From positions 1 to 64,000 of the forward strand of contig CAZNYN010000001.1 in assembly GCA_964577295.1 (NCBI GenBank): a stretch of 64,000 nucleotides of DNA, in the 5' to 3' direction. Source of the stretch: CAZNYN01 sp964577295 (lineage in GTDB: Bacteria > Synergistota > Synergistia > Synergistales > Synergistaceae). Of the stretch, positions 51,919-62,140 are shown piece by piece. Made by a program: the position numbers and the translations under genes. Within the stretch, counting starts at the first letter, position 1; each line of letters starts with the position of its first letter. A model generated the notes under the pieces. The model did not search any database. It was not told where the DNA came from and worked only from the letters and a program-made list of their open reading frames with translations.

Positions 51919-53964
51919 ATGACGGATAAATTTGAACTTGCCGCTCCGTGGCCAATGTCGGGAGATCAGCCGGAAGCTGTTGAAAAGCTTGTAAGAGGCT
52001 TCGAAAAGCCGGGCTCTGTGCAGACTCTGCTCGGAGTGACGGGCAGCGGCAAAACTTTTACAATGGCGAATGTCATACAGCGCCTTCAGCGCCCCACACT
52101 TGTCATGGCGCACAACAAGACGCTGGCGGCTCAGCTGTACAGCGAGTTTAAAGAATTTTTTCCTAACAACTCCGTAAATTACTTCGTCAGTTATTACGAC
52201 TATTATCAGCCGGAAGCTTATATGCCGGCTCAGGATATATATATAGAAAAGGACGCTTCCGTGAATGAACGCATAGAGCGTCTGAGGCTTGCTACAACAA
52301 AGGCACTGCTGGAACGAAGAGATGTCATAGTTGTGGCGAGCGTTTCCTGCATTTACGGGCTTGGCAAAAGAAAAAATTACGAAGATGCGATATTCAGATT
52401 CGCGGTAGGCGAAAAATGGGAGAGACGAGCCTTTATGACGCGTCTTTTGGACAACTATTATCAGCGCAATGACATATCTCTCCAGGCAGGTAACTTCAGA
52501 AGCAGGGGAGAGGCTATGGAGATATATCCTGCCTACAGCGACACAGCCATGAGAGTACTCTTTTTTGACGACGAGATAGAGAGAATAGAAGAAATAGACC
52601 CTGTCTCCGGAAAGACAATACTGGCAAAAGATCACGCTGGCATATTCCCCGCACAGCACTACGTAACGACTTCCGATGCAATTGTAAAGGCAGCGGAACT
52701 CATAGAAAAAGAACTTGCTGACAGAGTGCTGACGCTGGAATCGGAAAATAAACTTATCGAAGCTCAGCGTATAAAAATGAGGACAAAGTATGATCTGGAA
52801 ATGCTCTTGGAAGTGGGCTACTGCTCCGGCATAGAGAACTATTCGCGCTTCCTTGACGGAAGAGAAGAAGGGGATGCCCCCGGTACGTTGATGGACTTCT
52901 TTCCCGAGGATTCAATGATATTCATAGATGAGTCACACATGACGCTTCCTCAGGTTCGCGGAATGTACAATGGCGACAGAGCCAGAAAGGAAGTCCTTGT
53001 AGAACACGGCTTCAGACTTCCGTCTTGTCTTGACAACAGACCTCTGAAATGGGACGAATACGAGCCTCTGCTGAAAAACGCACTCTTTATATCCGCCACG
53101 CCCGGCGACTACGAATTTGCGCATTCAAGCCAAGTTGTCGAGCAGCTTATACGCCCCACGGGAGTCACAGACCCGATTGTGGAAGTTCACAAAGCAACGG
53201 GACAGGTGGACGACTTATTGGCGGAAGTGAGGCCGATAATCGAAAAAGGCGACAGAGTACTCATATCGACATTAACAAAACGATCAGCCGAAGATCTTGC
53301 GGAATATATGGCGGAGCTTGGCATAAAAGTCAGATACATACATTCGGAGCTGGATACATTTGAGAGAGCGGAGCTTTTAAGAGATTTGCGCCTCGGCGTA
53401 TTCAACATTCTGGTAGGTGTAAACCTTCTGCGCGAAGGCATAGACCTGCCCGAAGTCTCCCTTGTTGCGATTCTTGACGCGGACAAGGAAGGTTATCTGC
53501 GATCCCACCGTTCCCTGATACAGATGATAGGCCGTGCCGCGAGAAATCAGGCGGGCAAAGTTATCCTCTATGCGGACAGAATTACAGACAGCATAGACAC
53601 AGCGATGAAAGAGACGGACAGGCGCAGACAAAAGCAGGAAGAGTATAACGAACTTCACGGAATTATCCCCACTACAATATCAAAAGCGGTAAAAGATTTA
53701 CTGCCGGCCGAGCTGATGGAAGACGGAAGATACACGGGCATGAGGGCGGCATCTCCGAATGGAAACGAGATAATACCCGACATTCGCGAACTTGAACAAA
53801 AGATGTGGAGCGCGGTTGAAAAGTTGGACTTTGAACTTGCCGCGGAACTTAGAGATAAAATTTCAGAACTGAAAGGCGGTGCCGCCGTTGGAACAAACAA
53901 TCAAAATAACAGGCGCAAGACAGCACAATTTAAAAAACATAAACGTGGAAATTCCAAAAAATAA
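51919..53964 (+). CDS. uvrB: UvrABC system protein B
   Basis: 681 residues. [13 protein letters not shown] (Walker A), the beta-hairpin [37 protein letters not shown], helicase motifs [26 protein letters not shown] and QMIGRAARN, and a C-terminal UVR domain ([22 protein letters not shown]). Damage-verifying subunit of nucleotide excision repair. Its last ~28 codons are overlapped in another frame by the start of uvrA. Confidence 0.97.
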   Translation: MTDKFELAAPWPMSGDQPEAVEKLVRGFEKPGSVQTLLGVTGSGKTFTMANVIQRLQRPTLVMAHNKTLAAQLYSEFKEFFPNNSVNYFVSYYDYYQPEAYMPAQDIYIEKDASVNERIERLRLATTKALLERRDVIVVASVSCIYGLGKRKNYEDAIFRFAVGEKWERRAFMTRLLDNYYQRNDISLQAGNFRSRGEAMEIYPAYSDTAMRVLFFDDEIERIEEIDPVSGKTILAKDHAGIFPAQHYVTTSDAIVKAAELIEKELADRVLTLESENKLIEAQRIKMRTKYDLEMLLEVGYCSGIENYSRFLDGREEGDAPGTLMDFFPEDSMIFIDESHMTLPQVRGMYNGDRARKEVLVEHGFRLPSCLDNRPLKWDEYEPLLKNALFISATPGDYEFAHSSQVVEQLIRPTGVTDPIVEVHKATGQVDDLLAEVRPIIEKGDRVLISTLTKRSAEDLAEYMAELGIKVRYIHSELDTFERAELLRDLRLGVFNILVGVNLLREGIDLPEVSLVAILDADKEGYLRSHRSLIQMIGRAARNQAGKVILYADRITDSIDTAMKETDRRRQKQEEYNELHGIIPTTISKAVKDLLPAELMEDGRYTGMRAASPNGNEIIPDIRELEQKMWSAVEKLDFELAAELRDKISELKGGAAVGTNNQNNRRKTAQFKKHKRGNSKK

Positions 53965-56728
53965 ACTTATCGTTGTAACAGGGCCATCCGGTTCGGGCAA
54001 GTCATCTCTTGCTTTTGACACTGTATATGCTGAGGGGCAGAGGCGCTATGTAGAATCTTTGTCATCATATGCGAGGCAGTTTTTGGGTATTTCGGACAAA
54101 CCAGACGTGGACGACATAACAGGGCTTTCTCCCGCTATATCGATAGAACAGAAGGGAACAAGCCACAACCCCCGTTCAACGGTGGGTACGGTAACGGAAA
54201 TTTACGACTATCTGCGTCTGCTCTACGGAAGAGCAGGTACTCCCCACTGTCCGAAATGCGGTAAGGAAGTACACAGATACAGTGTTGACGAGATAATAGA
54301 CAGAATCTACCGCGATTATGACGGCAAGCCGATCGAGGTTTTGTCGCCGCTTGTAAAGGCTAAAAAAGGAGAGTACAAAAACCTCCTGCTCAAACTGCAT
54401 CAGCAGGGATATTTGCGTGCACGCATAGACGGAACAATGTTCTGGCTGGAAGAAGAGGTAGAGCTGGACAAGAAAAAACGCCATTCTATCGAATGTGTCA
54501 TAGACAGACTTCGCGTTAAGGAAGATAACCGTTCCAGGCTTGCGGAGGCAGTCGAAATGGCGCTTAAACTTTCGGACGGCTTTGTCCTGCTTGTATCGGA
54601 GGGAATAGACGAGCTCGAACTTACTGAAAAATATATTTGCCCAGACTGTGAGATAAGCCTTCCGGACATAGAGCCTAGGCTCTTTTCATTTAACAATCCA
54701 TTCGGAGCCTGCCCAGAATGCTCCGGGCTCGGAGTTCACCTCCACTTTTCGGAAGAGCTCGCGGTAAATCCCGACCTTCCTATCGGCGAAGGCGGCTTTA
54801 TTCCGTGGAAAACAATGAAATATATGGTGCAGAAGGCGGAGCAGCTGGCCGCAATGCACGATGGCTGGGATATATCCCTTCCTTTCAAGGATCTTCCCGA
54901 GGATGTAAAGCAGGTAATGCTCTACGGTACGGATGAAGTAATTCCCATGGTATTTACCGACAAAAACGGAGATTGGGACTATAACGGCAAGTATATAGGG
55001 CTGATTCCGTGGCTTGAAAAGAGACTGGCCGAGACGGAATCTGATGTGTACAGAGAAGAGCTGCTGCGTTTTCAGGTCGAGGACGAATGCTCCACATGTC
55101 ACGGCTCACGCCTTAAGCCGGAGGCACTTGCCGTTACATTGGGAGGCTACAACATCTCGGAGCTGACAGATATGCCTGTTGAGGAACTCATAGGTGTGCT
55201 GGACAATCTCGAACTCGGTGCGGTGGAGAAAAAAATAGTGGGGCAGGCTCTTATTGAAGTTCGCAAAAGGCTCTCCTTCTTAAATGACGTAGGTGCGGGA
55301 TATCTGAGCTTGTCGAGAAGAGCGGACACTCTGAGCGGGGGAGAGAGCCAGAGAATTCGCCTCGCCACACAGATAGGTTCACAGCTTACCGGGGTTCTCT
55401 ATGTGCTTGACGAGCCGACTATAGGACTTCATCCGAGAGATACCAACAGACTGCTCGACACTCTGAAAGCAATACGTGACATAGGAAACACTGTACTGGT
55501 GGTGGAACATGACCGTGATACAATGGCTGCCGCGGATCACATACTCGAGCTCGGCCCAGCGGCCGGGGAACTCGGGGGAGAACTGATTGCCAGCGGCAGT
55601 GCGGAAGAAATAAAAAAGGGAAATTCCTCAACCGCGGCATATCTGCGCGGAGAAGAAGACGGAACATACAGGAGCACGGCTGCAAGACGCAAGCCTATAG
55701 GCACTATATCCGTCAGGGGATGCAGAGAGAATAACCTTAAAAAGTTAAATATAGATGTTCCCCTCGGAATATTCGGAGCTTTAAGCGGAGTTTCGGGCTC
55801 GGGCAAAAGCACATTCTTGTATGAAATACTTTATAAGGGGCTGAGGGGGAAGTTTGACAGGGACTACAGAGAGCGTTCCGGCAAATTTGACTCCATAACC
55901 GGCTACGAGTCTCTCAGGAACATTGTTCTTGTAGACCAAAGCCCGATAGGACGTACGCCGCGCTCAAATCCCGCAACATATACCGGAGTATTTACTCCTA
56001 TAAGAGAATTTTTCGCCCAGCTTCAGGAGTCGAAACTCAGAGGATATCAGCCGGGCCGCTTCAGCTTCAACGTCAAAGGCGGAAGGTGCGAATCCTGTAA
56101 CGGCGACGGAGTCTTGAAAGTTTCAATGCTCTTTCTCCCCGATGTCTATGTCAAATGTGATGTCTGCAAGGGGCAGAGGTACAACAGGGAAACTCTAGAA
56201 GTACGCCACAAGGGGCTCTCCATAGCGGATGTGCTAAACTTGACGGTAGACGAAGCAGCTGAACATTTTAAGGATATCCCGAGAATATTCAACAAACTTA
56301 AAGTCATGCAGGAAGCGGGGCTTGGCTATATAAAACTGGGACAGTCAGCCACAACTTTAAGCGGCGGCGAGGCTCAGAGAGTAAAACTCGCCACGGAACT
56401 CTCAAAAAAATTCCGCGGCAATACACTTTACCTTCTGGACGAGCCAACAACCGGACTTCACTACACCGATGTAAAAAAGCTATTGAAGCTCCTGCACAAG
56501 CTTGTAGACCAGGGAAACTCGGTTCTTGTCATAGAGCACAACCTTGATGTTTTGGCGTCGGCAGACTATATAATGGACTTGGGGCCGGACGGCGGACGCA
56601 GAGGCGGTAAATTAATCGCCAAGGGAACGCCGGAAGAGATAGCAAAATCAAAGGGACCGACTGGCAAGTATCTTGCCGAATTCCTTAAAGAGATGAAAGA
56701 GGGGAAGAAACAAAATGAGAGAAGATAA
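53879..56728 (+). CDS. uvrA: UvrABC system protein A
   Basis: 949 residues by GTG 53879 (TTG 53888 is the alternative). Both ABC halves are present: [14 protein letters not shown] and [10 protein letters not shown], signatures [12 protein letters not shown] and [12 protein letters not shown], and zinc cysteines CPKC, CPDC, CPEC and [12 protein letters not shown]. The conserved N-terminus [14 protein letters not shown] begins by codon 8, so an overlap of about 80 bases with uvrB is real. DNA damage sensor working with UvrB. Confidence 0.97.
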   Translation: MPPLEQTIKITGARQHNLKNINVEIPKNKLIVVTGPSGSGKSSLAFDTVYAEGQRRYVESLSSYARQFLGISDKPDVDDITGLSPAISIEQKGTSHNPRSTVGTVTEIYDYLRLLYGRAGTPHCPKCGKEVHRYSVDEIIDRIYRDYDGKPIEVLSPLVKAKKGEYKNLLLKLHQQGYLRARIDGTMFWLEEEVELDKKKRHSIECVIDRLRVKEDNRSRLAEAVEMALKLSDGFVLLVSEGIDELELTEKYICPDCEISLPDIEPRLFSFNNPFGACPECSGLGVHLHFSEELAVNPDLPIGEGGFIPWKTMKYMVQKAEQLAAMHDGWDISLPFKDLPEDVKQVMLYGTDEVIPMVFTDKNGDWDYNGKYIGLIPWLEKRLAETESDVYREELLRFQVEDECSTCHGSRLKPEALAVTLGGYNISELTDMPVEELIGVLDNLELGAVEKKIVGQALIEVRKRLSFLNDVGAGYLSLSRRADTLSGGESQRIRLATQIGSQLTGVLYVLDEPTIGLHPRDTNRLLDTLKAIRDIGNTVLVVEHDRDTMAAADHILELGPAAGELGGELIASGSAEEIKKGNSSTAAYLRGEEDGTYRSTAARRKPIGTISVRGCRENNLKKLNIDVPLGIFGALSGVSGSGKSTFLYEILYKGLRGKFDRDYRERSGKFDSITGYESLRNIVLVDQSPIGRTPRSNPATYTGVFTPIREFFAQLQESKLRGYQPGRFSFNVKGGRCESCNGDGVLKVSMLFLPDVYVKCDVCKGQRYNRETLEVRHKGLSIADVLNLTVDEAAEHFKDIPRIFNKLKVMQEAGLGYIKLGQSATTLSGGEAQRVKLATELSKKFRGNTLYLLDEPTTGLHYTDVKKLLKLLHKLVDQGNSVLVIEHNLDVLASADYIMDLGPDGGRRGGKLIAKGTPEEIAKSKGPTGKYLAEFLKEMKEGKKQNERR

Positions 56729-57473
56729 CAACTGCGTCAGCGAAGATATATGCTGGGGGCGCAACCCCGTAATGACACTGCTCGAAGAGAGCCCCGACAG
56801 ATGTACCAAAGTCGTAATGGGAAAAAATGTTCAGCCACATATAAAAGCAAGAGTCACAGAACTTTGCAAAAGTGCCGGAATTACGTTCCAAAACGTGGAT
56901 AATATGGTTCTTGACCGTTTGACAGGCAAAGAAAACCATCAGGGCATAGCCGCATACATGGCTCCGATGCGTCTGTGGGATGCCGACGAGCTCATGAGCG
57001 TAATCCCCCCAGCACCGGCTCCCGTTATGATTCTTCTCTGCGACCATATACAGGACCCTCACAACTTGGGCGCAGTAATAAGAAGCGCCGAGGCAGCGGG
57101 GGCATCGGCTGTAATGATTCCTAAAAGAGGCGGCTGCCTTCCTACAGGTACGGTGGTAAAGACTAGCGCCGGAGCTGCTCTGCGTCTGCCTGTGGCAAAA
57201 GTAGGCAATGTTTCTCAGGCGATAAAATCACTGCAGGAGCACGGCTTCTGGGTCGTAGGGCTTGCAATGGAGGGAAGGGAAACTTTATTCAAAGCCGATA
57301 TGTCCCCGCGCACAGTATTTGTTGTAGGGGCGGAAGGTGAAGGGTTGAGCTCTCTGGTTGCAAAATCCTGCGACGAGCTTCGCTATATTCCGATGAAAGG
57401 TTCGACGGGTTCGCTGAATGCATCCGTCGCCGCGTCATTGGCAATGTTTGAGTGGACAAGATCCAATTCCTAA
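56715..57473 (+). CDS. rlmB: 23S rRNA 2'-O-methyltransferase RlmB (TrmH/SpoU family)
   Basis: 252 residues. N-terminal substrate-binding domain (ICWGRNPVMTLLEESP, GKENHQGIAAYM), then SPOUT motifs NLGAVIRSAEAAGASAVMIPKRG, VVGAEGEGLS and KGSTGSLNASVAASLAMFEW. Overlaps uvrA by 14 bases, so translation is coupled. Methylates 23S rRNA (or tRNA in relatives). Confidence 0.92.
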   Translation: MREDNNCVSEDICWGRNPVMTLLEESPDRCTKVVMGKNVQPHIKARVTELCKSAGITFQNVDNMVLDRLTGKENHQGIAAYMAPMRLWDADELMSVIPPAPAPVMILLCDHIQDPHNLGAVIRSAEAAGASAVMIPKRGGCLPTGTVVKTSAGAALRLPVAKVGNVSQAIKSLQEHGFWVVGLAMEGRETLFKADMSPRTVFVVGAEGEGLSSLVAKSCDELRYIPMKGSTGSLNASVAASLAMFEWTRSNS

Positions 57474-57533
57474 TATGCTATAATAAAGTGTTTGTTTATG
57501 GAATACATACCCGATTCTGGGAGGAAAGATAAT

Positions 57534-58712
57534 ATGCGCTGTGTTGGAACTGTTTCAAGAGGTATACGTCTTCCGGTCATTACCAAGGGAGAAGACATAG
57601 TAAAAATTATTTCTGACAGTGTCTTGGAAGCGGCATCATCCGAAAGAGATGCTTTTGCCATACGCGACAGGGACATTGTCGGTGTTACGGAGTCTCTTGT
57701 TGCACGCTCACAGGGTAACTATGTTACTCTGGACGACATTTCTGAAGATATAAAACGCAGAGTCCCGGAAGGAGACGTTGCCCTTATATTTCCGATAATG
57801 AGCCGCAACCGCTTTCATCAGCTCCTTCGCGGCATTGTCAACGGAGTGAGAGGTCATGTTCACGTAATACTCTCATATCCGTCGGACGAGGTCGGCAACA
57901 AAGTCATAGACCCTTACAACTACTACCTAAAATCAGCCGAACTTTCCGGAGAATGTTTTGACGAAGACGAGTTCTATTCCGTTTTCGGAGAGTACAGACA
58001 TCCTTTTACGGGAATAGACTATGTTCAGCTTTACAAAAATATTGACCCTGAAAAAGTAGTCATACACTTTGCAAATAATCCACTGGCGGCCCTTAAATTT
58101 GCAAAAACAGTAATAGTGGCAAGTATACACACGCGTAAGCTGCATAGGGAAATACTTGAAAAAGCGGGAGCAAATGTCGTCTCTATGGATGAAATATGCA
58201 GCTCTCCCGTGCGCCCAGGAGCCGGATTTAACGAAAAATACGGACTGTTGGGCTCGAACTATACAAACGATAATTCCGTAAAACTATTTCCGCGTGAGTG
58301 CGATGCATTTGTCAACGAACTTCAGAGAGAGCTCAAAAACCGTACCGGCAAAGACATCGAAGTGCTTGTTTACGGCGACGGAGCATTCAAAGACCCTGCA
58401 TGCGGAATCTGGGAGCTCGCCGACCCTGTAGTATCCCCAGGCTTTACGGAGGGGCTTCTCGGAATGCCCAAAGAGATAAAGTTTAAGTATGTGGCGGACA
58501 ATGCGGAAGGCAAAGATCCGACGGAAGCCGTCCGCGAAGCGATAGAAGCCAAAAATAAAATGGACAAGTTCGGTCACAGCACCTTGGGCACAACTCCGCG
58601 CAACCTTACAGACCTTATAGGTTCGCTCTGTGACCTCACATCAGGTTCGGGAGACAAAGGGACTCCTGTCGTTTACATACAGGGGTACTTTGATAATTAC
58701 TTAGATGACTGA
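57534..58712 (+). CDS. Coenzyme F420-0:L-glutamate ligase-like protein
   Basis: 392 residues from ATG 57534 (GGGAGGAAAGATAAT upstream). VGTVSRGIRLPVITKGEDIVKIISDSV, RDRDIVGVTESLVARSQGNYV, ALIFPIMSRNRFHQLLRGI and the late VSPGFTEGLLGMPKEIKFKYVADNAEG match the CofE/FbiB ligase family but in an extended bacterial form. Its presence does not prove F420 synthesis; such homologues occur in anaerobes lacking the rest of the pathway, with no known role. Overlaps the thioesterase gene by 8 bases. Confidence 0.82.
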   Translation: MRCVGTVSRGIRLPVITKGEDIVKIISDSVLEAASSERDAFAIRDRDIVGVTESLVARSQGNYVTLDDISEDIKRRVPEGDVALIFPIMSRNRFHQLLRGIVNGVRGHVHVILSYPSDEVGNKVIDPYNYYLKSAELSGECFDEDEFYSVFGEYRHPFTGIDYVQLYKNIDPEKVVIHFANNPLAALKFAKTVIVASIHTRKLHREILEKAGANVVSMDEICSSPVRPGAGFNEKYGLLGSNYTNDNSVKLFPRECDAFVNELQRELKNRTGKDIEVLVYGDGAFKDPACGIWELADPVVSPGFTEGLLGMPKEIKFKYVADNAEGKDPTEAVREAIEAKNKMDKFGHSTLGTTPRNLTDLIGSLCDLTSGSGDKGTPVVYIQGYFDNYLDD

Positions 58713-59439
58713 AACTGAGCACGTCCTTTCCTTTAGCAGCATAGATCCGGCAGGACGCGTGAAATTTGCTGTCCTGCTTGAAATGTTTCAGGAGATGGCG
58801 GATATTGACGCATCTAAGTACGGTCTCTCTGTCTCCCAGACTTTGGAACATAGTATGACGTGGGTGCTGAGAAAGTACAGAATAGATATAGAAAAGTATC
58901 CGACTTCTTCGGATATGTCAGTAAAAATAAGAACCTACGCCGAACCATACAGAAATTTATTCTCCCTGCGCACTTTCAAAATGTGGAATCATCAGGGAGA
59001 GTATCTGGGTTCTGCATATACGTGGTGGGTTATGGTTGATACTGTCAAACTGCGCCCTGTTCGGTTGGATAAGTGCGAGCTGATGAGTGCTTTTATGACT
59101 CAGATGTCGGATGTCCTTCCTTCGGACGTAAAGATTCCCGAAGTGTCTGAACCTCAGACGGAAGAAATATGGAAAGTACGCTGGCAGGATCTTGACGTAA
59201 ATAATCATACGAACCATGCGGTGTATTTCGCTTGGGCACTGGATACAGTGCCTTATGAAGTTCCAAGTTCGATGTCGCCCATGTTGGTGGAAGGGGAGTT
59301 CCTGCACCCAATTCCGAGGACAAAAGTCCGTTGTCTGACAGAAGAAATAGAATCATCAGAAGGCAGGTCATTTCTGCACTCTCTTCGCCATATTGACGAT
59401 GATACGGAATATGCTAAGCTCAGCTCACATTGGAAATAA
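58705..59439 (+). CDS. Acyl-ACP thioesterase (FatA/FatB-like)
   Basis: 244 residues with two hotdog domains. The catalytic region of the second is DLDVNNHTNHAVYFAWALDT (Asp/Asn/His), and the first contains YGLSVSQTLEHSMTWVLRKYRIDIEKYP. Releases fatty acids from acyl-ACP. Bacterial members of this plant-type family are common in anaerobes, where they help set acyl chain supply. Overlaps the CofE-like gene by 8 bases. Confidence 0.9.
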   Translation: MTETEHVLSFSSIDPAGRVKFAVLLEMFQEMADIDASKYGLSVSQTLEHSMTWVLRKYRIDIEKYPTSSDMSVKIRTYAEPYRNLFSLRTFKMWNHQGEYLGSAYTWWVMVDTVKLRPVRLDKCELMSAFMTQMSDVLPSDVKIPEVSEPQTEEIWKVRWQDLDVNNHTNHAVYFAWALDTVPYEVPSSMSPMLVEGEFLHPIPRTKVRCLTEEIESSEGRSFLHSLRHIDDDTEYAKLSSHWK

Positions 59440-59459
59440 AGCACAAAGGAGGATTATCC

Positions 59460-59825
59460 ATGAAAGCCGCATTCGCACACTTTAACTTTAATGTCCTTGA
59501 CCTCGGAAGAAGTCTTGAATTTTACTCGCGTGCTCTCGGCCTGACTCAGGTCAGATGTGTTGAAAAAGACAGCTTCACATTGGTCTATCTCGGTGACGGC
59601 GTCACCGATTTTCAGCTTGAGCTCACCCACATGCACGACAGAACAGAGCCATACGACCTTGGCGAGTCGGAATTTCACCTTGCCTTTACGGTGGATGATT
59701 TTGACCGCTGGCATGCTCTGCATGAGAAGCTAGGCTGCATCTGCTACGAAAATAAGGATATGGGCATATACTTTATAGAAGACCCTGACGGATATTGGCT
59801 TGAAATAATTCCGGACAGAAGATAA
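59460..59825 (+). CDS. gloA: Glyoxalase I / VOC-family protein
   Basis: 121 residues from ATG 59460 (AAAGGAGGATTATCC). HFNFNVLDLGRSLEFYSRALGL, FQLELTHMH, EFHLAFTVDDFD and WLEIIPDRR supply His/Glu metal ligands in the vicinal-oxygen-chelate arrangement. Likely isomerises the methylglyoxal hemithioacetal, though the thiol is unknown. Last gene of the uvrB run. Confidence 0.87.
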   Translation: MKAAFAHFNFNVLDLGRSLEFYSRALGLTQVRCVEKDSFTLVYLGDGVTDFQLELTHMHDRTEPYDLGESEFHLAFTVDDFDRWHALHEKLGCICYENKDMGIYFIEDPDGYWLEIIPDRR

Positions 59826-59840
59826 AAAAATAAATATAAA

Positions 59841-59875
59841 ACAGAGCCCAAATCTGTTGAAGATTCGGGCTCTGT
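59841..59875. terminator. Terminator after the glyoxalase gene
   Basis: ACAGAGCCC plus ATCT pairs with AGAT plus GGGCTCTGT, with a 2-base internal bulge. Confidence 0.7.
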
Positions 59876-59885
59876 TACAGAAAAG

Positions 59886-59912
59886 GCGGACTTCCAGCGA
59901 AGGGAAGTCCGC
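59886..59912 (-). terminator. Terminator after the amine dehydrogenase gene
   Basis: GCGGACTTCC (59886-59895) / GGAAGTCCGC (59903-59912), followed on the minus strand by CTTTTCTG. Confidence 0.65.
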
Positions 59913-59918
59913 ATAGTT

Positions 59919-61001
59919 TTATTTGCTCTTTACATAGGTGTTGAGTGGCTTCACTCTGTATGCGTTGTCGGTCATATTGTTTGTCGTCACATATCCGGGC
60001 TTGCTGTCTATAAGCTGAGGAATTCTGTTTACTATTGTCGCGCATGTGAGCTCGACAGTCGCGGGGCGGTTCACCACAACGGTTGATTCCGGTTCGCCGT
60101 AAAGTGTCCATACATTTGTGTCAAATTCTTCGGGAGCATAGACCTTTCCTATGCACTCCGTCTCGATTGTGATGCCCTCAGCCGTCTCTGTCGTGACTAT
60201 TGCGGACATTCCCGTTGCGTCTCCGGCTTTGACAGTCATACCGAGCGTCGTTGATTCAAGGTCTTTAGGATAGGTGCAGGGAATGCACTTCTGTCTCTGA
60301 GATGTGATGGTCAGTCCAAGGCGCTCGCAGAGCCAGCCGTTCTGGTTCCACATATATGACGGGATGTAATCGCCTTTTTCGACGAGAGCCTTTATCTCAT
60401 CGGATGAAAGAGAGTTATAATTCCCTATTTCTTCCTCAAATTTTTCTATTGTTAGCCCTGCCCCGTGTCCTATAGCAAGGGCAATGCCGTAATCTTCGAC
60501 ATTGTAGCTGCTTGAGCCGTGAATCTTTGTTATAGAAGCGGAGGATCCAGCCAGGTTTGTAACCATTGTTCCCCAGAAAAGGTCTGGATAGCCGCTTCCG
60601 CACAGTGTGCATCCGCCCTCTTTGGCAAGAGCGTCAAGTTCCTTTGTTATATCCGGTGATGAATTCCACGGGTAAAGGGCCTCTTCGCATGTTGATATAG
60701 CATTAACGCCGTTTTTGGCGCAGACAGAAAATGCTTCTTTAAGCTCCGCCATTGTACTGCGTGTGGCGATTATGCAGACATCGGGCTTGAGAGCTTTTAA
60801 TACAGAGTCTGCTTCCGATGCGCACGATATTGCCACTCCGACATTCTCCCCGCCAATCACTGCACTGATGTCTTTTCCGACGAGAGCAGGGTTCATATCA
60901 AAGGCTGCCACAAGCTCGCATCCTTTTCCCAAAGCGTAGCGCATAAGATAAGCGCTCATTTTTCCGCATCCGTACTGTGCAACTTTCACTTTACGATCCA
61001 T
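59919..61001 (-). CDS. NAD(P)-dependent amine dehydrogenase (2,4-diaminopentanoate dehydrogenase-like)
   Basis: 360 residues. N-terminal Rossmann fold VKVAQYGCGKMSAYLMRYALGKGCELVAAFD, then a DapB-like central part (ISTCEEALYPWNSSP, GSGYPDLFWGTMVTNLAGSS, SSYNVEDYGIALAIGHG). This is the layout of 2,4-diaminopentanoate dehydrogenase of oxidative ornithine fermentation and of related amine dehydrogenases. None of the other ornithine-pathway genes is adjacent. CGGAGGTGTTCTTTT precedes ATG 61001. The promoter has the 19-base spacer and dyad typical for MerR control, with the MerR gene directly upstream. Confidence 0.8.
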   Translation of the reverse strand: MDRKVKVAQYGCGKMSAYLMRYALGKGCELVAAFDMNPALVGKDISAVIGGENVGVAISCASEADSVLKALKPDVCIIATRSTMAELKEAFSVCAKNGVNAISTCEEALYPWNSSPDITKELDALAKEGGCTLCGSGYPDLFWGTMVTNLAGSSASITKIHGSSSYNVEDYGIALAIGHGAGLTIEKFEEEIGNYNSLSSDEIKALVEKGDYIPSYMWNQNGWLCERLGLTITSQRQKCIPCTYPKDLESTTLGMTVKAGDATGMSAIVTTETAEGITIETECIGKVYAPEEFDTNVWTLYGEPESTVVVNRPATVELTCATIVNRIPQLIDSKPGYVTTNNMTDNAYRVKPLNTYVKSK

Positions 61002-61042
61002 AAAAGAACACCTCCGTATGTTTTTTGCTAACTTATGCTATT

Positions 61043-61073
61043 ATGATATATTTTATACCATGTATAAGGTCAA
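61043..61073 (-). promoter_or_regulatory. MerR-type promoter of the amine dehydrogenase gene
   Basis: Minus strand TTGACC (61073-61068), 19-base spacer, TATCAT (61048-61043). The spacer contains the dyad TTATACATGGTATAA (61067-61053). Over-long spacers with a central dyad are how MerR activators work. Confidence 0.75.
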
Positions 61074-61100
61074 GGGGATATTGAGAAAAAATACACATAA

Positions 61101-61934
61101 TTATGCGGGCGTTACGGGAATCTGTATTTTGTAGAACATCTCTCTCGTGCTGCTCTCAAAAGATGGAAAATCGATGATTACCTCGCATATATAGTCTCCT
61201 GACACGGTAAATCCGACTCGCTTAATCTCATTCAGCAGCATGCGTGCATTCTCCGCCTCCTTTGAAAAATCATCCGAGCAGACGCAGTAATAAGCAGCCG
61301 CAGGCAAGGTCTCCGTTTGTTTGTCGATTTCATCATCAACAAAGAGAAATACCTCGTTTGCATAGAAGTTGCCTGAGAGAATATGCGGCCGTCTCATAAT
61401 CGTGCCGACATTGCAGAAGTATGTCATTGCCAGATTTGCTGCTGCAAGGTGCTGTTTCAGCTCTCTCAGCATATATTCGTATCCTGCGAAGTCAGTCTCG
61501 AAAAAGTTGTTTTCCGAGGCGTAGCGGTATATTCTGCGCTGCGGCATATATTCGAGGAAGAATATTCCGTTTTTCGGCAGTGATTCGTAGCGGCGGTAAT
61601 TCTCAAGAGTTCTTGTTATCGCCCTCTGCGTCTTTTTCAGTGCGTCTACCTTAATGTCGATGGACTGCATCTGTCTTTTGAGAATGCGCTGAATTTCGCT
61701 TGGGTCATTTCTGTCGAGGCACTCTCTTATCTCTTTTAATTTAAGCCCGTAAGCCTTCATGTACTGAATCATATCCAATTTTGCCGACTGTATTATGTGA
61801 TAGTATCGGTATCCGCTCTCCCCGTCTCTTATCGCGGGGCATAGAAGCTTCTCCCTGTCATACAAGCGCAGCGTCTGCTCCGATATATTGTTGAGCCTTG
61901 CCATCTGTCCTATAGATAGTCGTTGGAAATTCAT
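61101..61934 (-). CDS. MerR-family transcriptional activator with GyrI-like effector domain
   Basis: 277 residues from ATG 61934 (GGAGGATCT; GTG 61937 adjacent). MerR winged helix: LSIGQMARLNNISEQTLRLYDREKLLCPAIRDGESGYRYY, then a coiled coil (IQRILKRQMQSIDIKVDALKKTQRAITRTLENYRRY). A ligand-binding half of the BmrR/GyrI type (EYMPQRRIYRYASENNF ... YICEVIIDFP) follows. It probably senses a small organic cation or amine and activates the dehydrogenase gene just downstream. Confidence 0.9.
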   Translation of the reverse strand: MNFQRLSIGQMARLNNISEQTLRLYDREKLLCPAIRDGESGYRYYHIIQSAKLDMIQYMKAYGLKLKEIRECLDRNDPSEIQRILKRQMQSIDIKVDALKKTQRAITRTLENYRRYESLPKNGIFFLEYMPQRRIYRYASENNFFETDFAGYEYMLRELKQHLAAANLAMTYFCNVGTIMRRPHILSGNFYANEVFLFVDDEIDKQTETLPAAAYYCVCSDDFSKEAENARMLLNEIKRVGFTVSGDYICEVIIDFPSFESSTREMFYKIQIPVTPA

Positions 61935-61952
61935 CACAGATCCTCCTATCCA

Positions 61953-61972
61953 ACCTTATATATGATATAGAG
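61953..61972 (-). promoter_or_regulatory. Second MerR-type dyad in front of merR
   Basis: The plus strand reads ACCTTATATATGATATAGAG, which matches the dyad of the dehydrogenase promoter (ACCTTATACATGGTATAAAA in its own orientation) at 15 or more of 20 positions. This suggests autoregulation. Confidence 0.55.
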
Positions 61973-62069
61973 TTTTTCTGATTATACACTTTTATTTTAT
62001 CCCCCAAAATACATATTTAAAAAAAATCATCATGTGGTATCTTATATCTAAATTTCATGAGGGGGAATT

Positions 62070-62123
62070 ATGCCGCAATGGGCGACGGAGAGTGTTATCA
62101 ACGAAGCATTGACGACATGGTGA
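62070..62123 (+). CDS. Possible 17-codon leader peptide
   Basis: ATG 62070 after GAGGGGGAATT opens MPQWATESVINEALTTW and stops at TGA 62121-62123, 18 bases before a strong terminator hairpin. The ribosome site is excellent, so it is probably translated. It has no recognised relatives; it may be a leader peptide for the transporter-like gene at 62213 or a stub of a lost gene. Confidence 0.4.
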   Translation: MPQWATESVINEALTTW

Positions 62124-62140
62124 AGAATAAAAAAAGTTAA

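Noticed and set aside
62070..62123. UGA at 62121 as selenocysteine
   Set aside because: The reading after it soon enters the terminator stem and gives no protein-like sequence.
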